A stretch of 5,427 bases of DNA from CAZVFX01 sp964626565 (GTDB lineage: Bacteria; Myxococcota_A; UBA9042; CAIXZC01). The translations under genes and the position numbers were made by a program. Below, in pieces: positions 1-3,364 of the stretch; the first letter of the stretch is position 1; each line of letters begins with the position of its first letter. The notes under the pieces were generated by a model. The model was given only the letters and a program-made list of their open reading frames with translations. It ran no database searches and was not told the origin of the DNA. The stretch spans positions 1-5,427 of the forward strand of contig CAZVFX010000246.1 in NCBI GenBank assembly GCA_964626565.1, written 5' to 3'.

Positions 1-1934
1 GCTAGTGGCTTGCTCCAGGCCACCGCGTAACGACTATCGGGATAACCGCTCACCGCATGCAAGCTACCTTGCGAGTCAACCGCCAAGGCATCCAGGAGCA
101 ACTCATCGTTGGCAGAAACCACGGATACGTATGCACCGGAACTCGAATTGTGGTTGTAGGCAATGACGAGCGATCCGTCACCGAAACCTGCCACGAATGG
201 CCTCTTACCCTTGGACAGGGTTACCTCGCTTCCCTCTTTGACACCGGTCGAAGTGAAGCGCTGGTAGCGCAGCCAGTAGTCCGCCCCGTTCTTTCCCGCC
301 CATGCAGCAACGAAGCCGGCGGATAGCGAACCTCCGATATCCACCCCAAACAGACCTGACTCGGCGGTCGTATTCGCCTGGAGCGGTGGGCCGAGAAGGC
401 TGCCGTCTGCGCCTACCAACTGGCCGGCGACCGCTTCGCAGCAGCCTCCTTGAGACGGGCTCTCCTGCCAGATGATGACGTACTTCCCATCGGGCAGTGC
501 CGCAGCCCTTGGTCCACCGTAGTTGATGTCCTCTTGCGAGGCGATCTCGACATCGGCCCCCAACGGCGCACCAGAGGCATCAAACAGTCTGGCGTGAATC
601 CCGAGGACGGTACCTTGCCCCTTGTGGCCGCGCCACGTGATGATGAAACCGCCATCATCGGTGACGGCCACAGAAGGACCCTTCTGGTCTTGGAGAGAAT
701 TCTTGTTCACCCGATACTCCGTCACTTCCCCGTCTGTACACCCGTCCCAATCGATGTCGTTGCCGTCGTCGCACCCACTGCACTGCCCGTTCTGACAGAG
801 GACGTTCGCCGGGCACGCCCCACAGTTCCCCCCGCAGCCGTCGTCGCCGCAAGCTTTCCCCTCGCACAACGGCTGACAGTCGATGCATTGGCCGTTGGCG
901 CAGTACTTCCCCGATGCGGCGCAATCCTCCTGGTTCAGCACCGCGCTCCCCTTGGGGTCGCACGTCATGAGAGCATCACCCTGGCAGTAGACCGAGCCCG
1001 GCGGACAGACCTGGGCGAAGCAGTCCCCACCCTCGCAGTATTGCTCGGCCGGGCAGTCGTAGGTTGTGAATTCCATGCCGTCCGCCGCGCACAGGCCGTA
1101 GCTGAAATCGTCCACGCAGAATTTCTCCATGGGTACGCACACGGTATCGATGCATTCGTCGTCAAAACAGTGCTTCCCCTCGGCCCCGCAGTCCTCCTCG
1201 CCGGTGACCGACTTGCCGTCCTCTGAGCAGGTGCTGAGAACGTCGCCTTCGCACCAGACAGCGCCGGGCGTGCAGGCGTAGTCGTGGCAGGCGGCCTCTT
1301 CGCAATACTGCCCCTCGCCGCAGGTTTCGGCGGTGCTCCGGCCGCTGCCGTCTTCCAGGCACGCGGTCACGCTGTTCGCGTCGCAGTAGGTCTCGCCTGC
1401 GACGCATTCATCGGCCACGCAAAACTGCTCCTTGCAGTACTCCTCGTCCGCACAGTCGGTGGTCTCCAGGCATTCGACGCACTGGCCCGCTTCCATGTCG
1501 CACACCATGCCGTCGTCCTTGCACTCCTTGTCCGACTCGCAGGCAATCTGCTCGTGGCACTCGAAGTCAGTGCCGCAGACCTCTCCTTCCCCACAGTCGG
1601 CATCCACCACGCAGGCCACGCAGTCGCCGATTTCTTTGGCACACACCAGGCTGCCGGGGCAGTCCTTGGACGACTCGCACGCAAACGCCACGCACTGCCC
1701 TTCCGCATTGCACTCCTCGAGCAGCATGTGGCAGTCGCCGCAGCTTCCGCTACACCCGTCGCTGCCGCATTCCTTGCCGGCACAGTCCGGCGTGCAGACC
1801 TCGCCTTTGGCGTCCTTGGCGTCGCCTTTGGCGACTTCAGCCTTCCCGTCCATGTCGATGGACGGTTCTGTACTGCTCCCGCAGGCGGCCACCAGGAAGG
1901 CGGCGAGAAGAAGTGGGGTTGTTCTCTTCGTCAT
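1..1934 (-). CDS. Cys-rich stalk lipoprotein with C-terminal propeller-like repeats (3' end outside window)
   Basis: Open frame of 644 codons from ATG at 1934 to the left edge, with no stop seen, so the C-terminus is missing. The start has a GGAG at 6 nt spacing and a good promoter upstream. Residues 1-17 are a signal peptide with lipobox VAAC, so Cys18 is the likely lipidated residue. A short Lys/Asp/Ala linker follows (about 28-45). Then come a CGSDGCSGSCGDC module (47-68), Cys pairs of the 'C-S-x-K-D-C-P-G' kind (69-176), four tandem six-Cys repeats of 43-45 residues starting at Cys177, 221, 266 and 310, a second CGDDGCGGNCGAC module (353-374), and CDDGN...DGC (388-400), which resembles the myxobacterial disulfide repeat/DUF4215 pattern. 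From about 419 there are roughly four and a half repeats of about 50 residues with a [DG]G-x-[FY]-[VI]-[IV]-x-W core, resembling beta-propeller blades. Probably an exported, surface-anchored protein. Ligand and function are unknown. The stalk matches the gene at the right end of the window; the propeller does not. Confidence 0.88.
   Translation of the reverse strand, partial: MTKRTTPLLLAAFLVAACGSSTEPSIDMDGKAEVAKGDAKDAKGEVCTPDCAGKECGSDGCSGSCGDCHMLLEECNAEGQCVAFACESSKDCPGSLVCAKEIGDCVACVVDADCGEGEVCGTDFECHEQIACESDKECKDDGMVCDMEAGQCVECLETTDCADEEYCKEQFCVADECVAGETYCDANSVTACLEDGSGRSTAETCGEGQYCEEAACHDYACTPGAVWCEGDVLSTCSEDGKSVTGEEDCGAEGKHCFDDECIDTVCVPMEKFCVDDFSYGLCAADGMEFTTYDCPAEQYCEGGDCFAQVCPPGSVYCQGDALMTCDPKGSAVLNQEDCAASGKYCANGQCIDCQPLCEGKACGDDGCGGNCGACPANVLCQNGQCSGCDDGNDIDWDGCTDGEVTEYRVNKNSLQDQKGPSVAVTDDGGFIITWRGHKGQGTVLGIHARLFDASGAPLGADVEIASQEDINYGGPRAAALPDGKYVIIWQESPSQGGCCEAVAGQLVGADGSLLGPPLQANTTAESGLFGVDIGGSLSAGFVAAWAGKNGADYWLRYQRFTSTGVKEGSEVTLSKGKRPFVAGFGDGSLVIAYNHNSSSGAYVSVVSANDELLLDALAVDSQGSLHAVSGYPDSRYAVAWSKPL
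879..1406 (-). repeat. Four tandem six-Cys protein repeats (43-45 residues each)
   Basis: Units begin at Cys177, 221, 266 and 310 and follow roughly C-x6-C-x8-C-x12-C-x5-C-x4-C, often with 'DG' after the third Cys and 'Y/H-C' before the fifth. The regular spacing implies small disulfide-bonded domains arranged as a rod. I do not recognise a named family for this unit. Confidence 0.75.
922..1864 (-). repeat. Cys-rich stalk-coding direct repeat, copy 1
   Basis: Paralogous to 4488-5427 in the same orientation, offset 3563 nt at the N-terminal side and 3566 nt after a one-codon insertion near residue 69. Identity is highest at the linker (1801-1864, 61 of 64 bases) and at 1053-1093 (41 identical bases). 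Six-Cys repeat 1 matches at 33 of 45 residues and repeat 3 at 37 of 44. Similarity fades in the fourth six-Cys repeat, after G-S-A-V-L-N-Q. Confidence 0.85.
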
Positions 1935-1940
1935 GCGTTG

Positions 1941-1944
1941 CTCC
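1941..1944 (-). promoter_or_regulatory. Ribosome binding site for the gene at 1934
   Basis: GGAG on the minus strand, 6 nt before ATG 1934. The surrounding 5' UTR bases match the site before 3104. It supports the chosen start, which also gives a proper lipoprotein signal. Confidence 0.7.
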
Positions 1945-1972
1945 GCTGGTTTTGCTCGTTCTTGATGGGGTG

Positions 1973-2001
1973 ATGATAGCGCACCGCGGGGGCGGGTGCA
2001 A
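1973..2001 (-). promoter_or_regulatory. Sigma70-like promoter of the gene starting at 1934
   Basis: On the minus strand there is TTGCAC (2001-1996), a 17-nt spacer and TATCAT (1978-1973), close to consensus -35/-10 with optimal spacing. Transcription would start near 1966, giving a 5' UTR of about 32 nt. The same hexamers, spacing and distance to the ATG recur at 3171-3143, which strongly supports a functional promoter. The GC-rich spacer carries a GCACC/GGTGC inverted repeat that could bind a regulator (inference). Confidence 0.75.
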
Positions 2002-2004
2002 ATG

Positions 2005-2022
2005 GGAGGCCTCTTCGCCTCC
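2005..2022 (-). terminator. Possible hairpin terminator or promoter-proximal hairpin
   Basis: On the minus strand GGAGGC, loop GAAGAG, GCCTCC forms a perfect 6-bp GC-rich stem, about 84 nt beyond the stop of the middle gene and 4 nt before the -35 box of the next. Only a short CATTT follows, not a strong U-run, so it may be a weak terminator or chance. The matching place upstream of the other promoter does not keep the stem. Confidence 0.3.
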
Positions 2023-2105
2023 TCAGGCTGAGAATTGCCGGCAGGAAGGTCGGTGCCATCGAAGCTGGACAGAGGCAATGGGTGCGGAACAACTGGCTGG
2101 TCCAA

Positions 2106-3104
2106 CTACTGATTCCCGAGCACGTCTATTGCAAAACCATCGATGCGGTGCAAGTCGTTCGAATAGAGGAGCACGGTTGCAGAAGCAGGTTTCTCGTCCT
2201 CCGGCTCGAACCGAACCGTGACTACATCCTGTTCTCCCGGCGAGACCCAGAAGGCATCCGAAAGAGAGTGGCCCGCATCCTGAGCGTCGGCCAGGTCAAA
2301 CTCTTTCCCCTTCACGTTGAGCGAGAAACATGACCCGCCGACAAGTGATGTCGTCTTGAACCCCTTGAGTGCGAGGTCTTTCCCGCCAATGTTGCTTATG
2401 GTCAAGACTTCCTCGGCACTGTCGCCGGGGGCAACCGCGCCGAAATCAACGGTCGCAGGCTCCACGTCGAGTGCGGCTAATGAACAACACGCTGTGAAGT
2501 AGACGGTCGCCGTGGGAGCATTGACGGCGTTGGACACGAACACTAGTTCCGCCTGCCTTCCTTCTATGCCGGGATGTCGAATGTATACGACCTGCAACTC
2601 CAGTTCGTCCAAAATACCGGGAGACGGCTTTCCGAACGGCGCTAACGGGAGGGGCTGGTTCGGCGAAGGGAGGGTAACATCGCTGGTGACTTTGAGAGAG
2701 AAACCGGGCGGGTCTTCCCCAGCGATCGGCGGATCGTACAAAAGGGCGATGGACTCCAACTGCAAGAGTCCCTGCCCTTGATTTCTGACAGTGATAGCGA
2801 TCTCCTGAGTTTCCCCTAGAGCCCACCAACCGGCAGATATATTGCCTATGCACGGGTCGCGCGGCGTCCCGTGTCCCTCAGTGCAGAGGTCATCAGGCAA
2901 CAGCTCGATGAGAGCTGGAGATAGGCCGACTTCCGATTCAGCAGCATCCGCCACCACAACGGTTTCGGTGGGGCTCCGCAAAAGGTCGGGATCGGCGACG
3001 GTCTTGCCATCGGAGGTCCCGGGCCCGTCACCGTTGCATGCCGTCCAGACTACCGCGGCCAGCAGGACGGCGGCGAGAAGAAGTGGGGTTGTTCTCTTCA
3101 TCAT
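2106..3104 (-). CDS. Putative lipoprotein with choice-of-anchor-D/ASH-type Ig-like domain
   Basis: Complete 332-residue protein, ATG at 3104, stop TAG at 2108-2106. A second ATG follows directly (3101). The first is preferred because it aligns exactly with the start of the downstream gene and keeps the 6-nt spacing to GGAG. Residues 1-22 form a signal peptide. Cys23 follows V-W-T-A, an imperfect lipobox (Trp at -3), so lipidation is likely but less certain than in the neighbour. A low-complexity linker (24-70) precedes a first beta-rich region (about 85-205), with 'ITVRNQGQG' like the start of an Ig-type strand pair. The second region (about 211-332) shows LDVEPATVDFGAVAPG, 'LTISNIGGKDL', 'VRFEPE' and a terminal 'YSNDL...DVLGN', the layout of choice-of-anchor-D / ASPM-SPD-2-Hydin domains. 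Such domains are common in exported proteins of this lineage and act mostly as structural or binding modules. It lacks the Cys-rich stalk of both neighbours but uses the same promoter and leader. Specific role unknown. Confidence 0.9.
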   Translation of the reverse strand: MMKRTTPLLLAAVLLAAVVWTACNGDGPGTSDGKTVADPDLLRSPTETVVVADAAESEVGLSPALIELLPDDLCTEGHGTPRDPCIGNISAGWWALGETQEIAITVRNQGQGLLQLESIALLYDPPIAGEDPPGFSLKVTSDVTLPSPNQPLPLAPFGKPSPGILDELELQVVYIRHPGIEGRQAELVFVSNAVNAPTATVYFTACCSLAALDVEPATVDFGAVAPGDSAEEVLTISNIGGKDLALKGFKTTSLVGGSCFSLNVKGKEFDLADAQDAGHSLSDAFWVSPGEQDVVTVRFEPEDEKPASATVLLYSNDLHRIDGFAIDVLGNQ

Positions 3105-3110
3105 GCGTTG

Positions 3111-3114
3111 CTCC
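3111..3114 (-). promoter_or_regulatory. Ribosome binding site deciding the start at 3104
   Basis: GGAG on the minus strand lies 6 nt before ATG 3104 and 9 nt before the adjacent ATG 3101. Equal spacing in the paralogous leader (1941-1944, where the second codon is ACG) favours 3104. Confidence 0.65.
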
Positions 3115-3142
3115 GCTGGTTCTGCTCGTTCCCTATTGGGTG

Positions 3143-3171
3143 ATGATAGCGTACCGCGGGGGCGGGTGCAA
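3143..3171 (-). promoter_or_regulatory. Sigma70-like promoter of the gene starting at 3104
   Basis: Minus-strand TTGCAC (3171-3166), 17-nt spacer and TATCAT (3148-3143). The -10 element ends 39 nt from the ATG, exactly as in the copy upstream of 1934. The spacer differs from the other copy by one base. This gives the middle gene its own start of transcription even though it follows the SUMF1 gene in the same direction. Confidence 0.75.
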
Positions 3172-3364
3172 ATGCGGACAGCCTCCTCGCCTCACTGTGT
3201 CAGGAACGGCCGATAGGAAGCCCGCTGCCATCGGCCCGGCCGCCGGCACGGGGAGCGTCTTCATGAGCAGACCGTTGGCCGCGGCTAGCCGCAGAGCGAG
3301 GGGAATAGCAGTTGGACGAACATCTGCCGAGAACACGGCGTGGCATTCGGCGTGTCGTGACACT
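3172..3364. other. Spacer between SUMF1 gene and the next promoter
   Basis: No gene is supported here. It contains part of the duplicated leader cassette (to about 3233), a GGCCGAT/ATCGGCC inverted repeat (3208-3214 and 3230-3236, 15-nt loop, no T-run) and the 12-base palindrome GCGGCTAGCCGC (3281-3292). I see no convincing intrinsic terminator after the stop at 3365. Confidence 0.5.

Larger units (their letters stand above)
1885..2061 (-). repeat. Leader cassette, copy 1 (promoter, 5' UTR, signal peptide start)
   Basis: Direct repeat of 3055-3233. Over 1891-2000 against 3061-3170 I count 101 identical bases of 110 without gaps, including a 31-base identical run covering signal-peptide codons (1899-1929). 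Beyond the -35 box similarity continues at a lower level to about 2061 after a 2-nt shift. The repeat stops inside the signal peptide, so the mature proteins are not part of it. Confidence 0.88.
3055..3233 (-). repeat. Leader cassette, copy 2 (promoter, 5' UTR, signal peptide start)
   Basis: Second copy of the cassette at 1885-2061, offset 1170 nt over the promoter and start and 1172 nt upstream of the -35 box. Promoter hexamers, ribosome binding site, ATG and the codons for K-R-T-T-P-L-L-L-A-A are identical. The least conserved part is the short stretch just downstream of the -10 box (3131-3140, 6 of 10 bases), which argues that the rest is either recent or under constraint. Confidence 0.88.

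Noticed and set aside
450..1973. Long plus-strand open frames (450-1226, 1284-1973, 1432-1965)
   Set aside because: They lie antisense to the Cys-rich gene, whose minus-strand frame has a signal peptide, regular repeats and a promoter. The plus frames have no recognisable domain and arise from the rich TGC/GAC codon content opposite.
3281..3292. Perfect palindrome GCGGCTAGCCGC as a terminator or binding site
   Set aside because: It has no loop or T-run and occurs once; in GC-rich DNA a 12-base palindrome can be chance. Kept only as a remark in the spacer entry.
3352..3363. GTGTCGTGACAC hairpin just after the stop at 3365 as an intrinsic terminator
   Set aside because: Only a 4-bp stem with a 4-base loop and no U-run follows; too weak to call.
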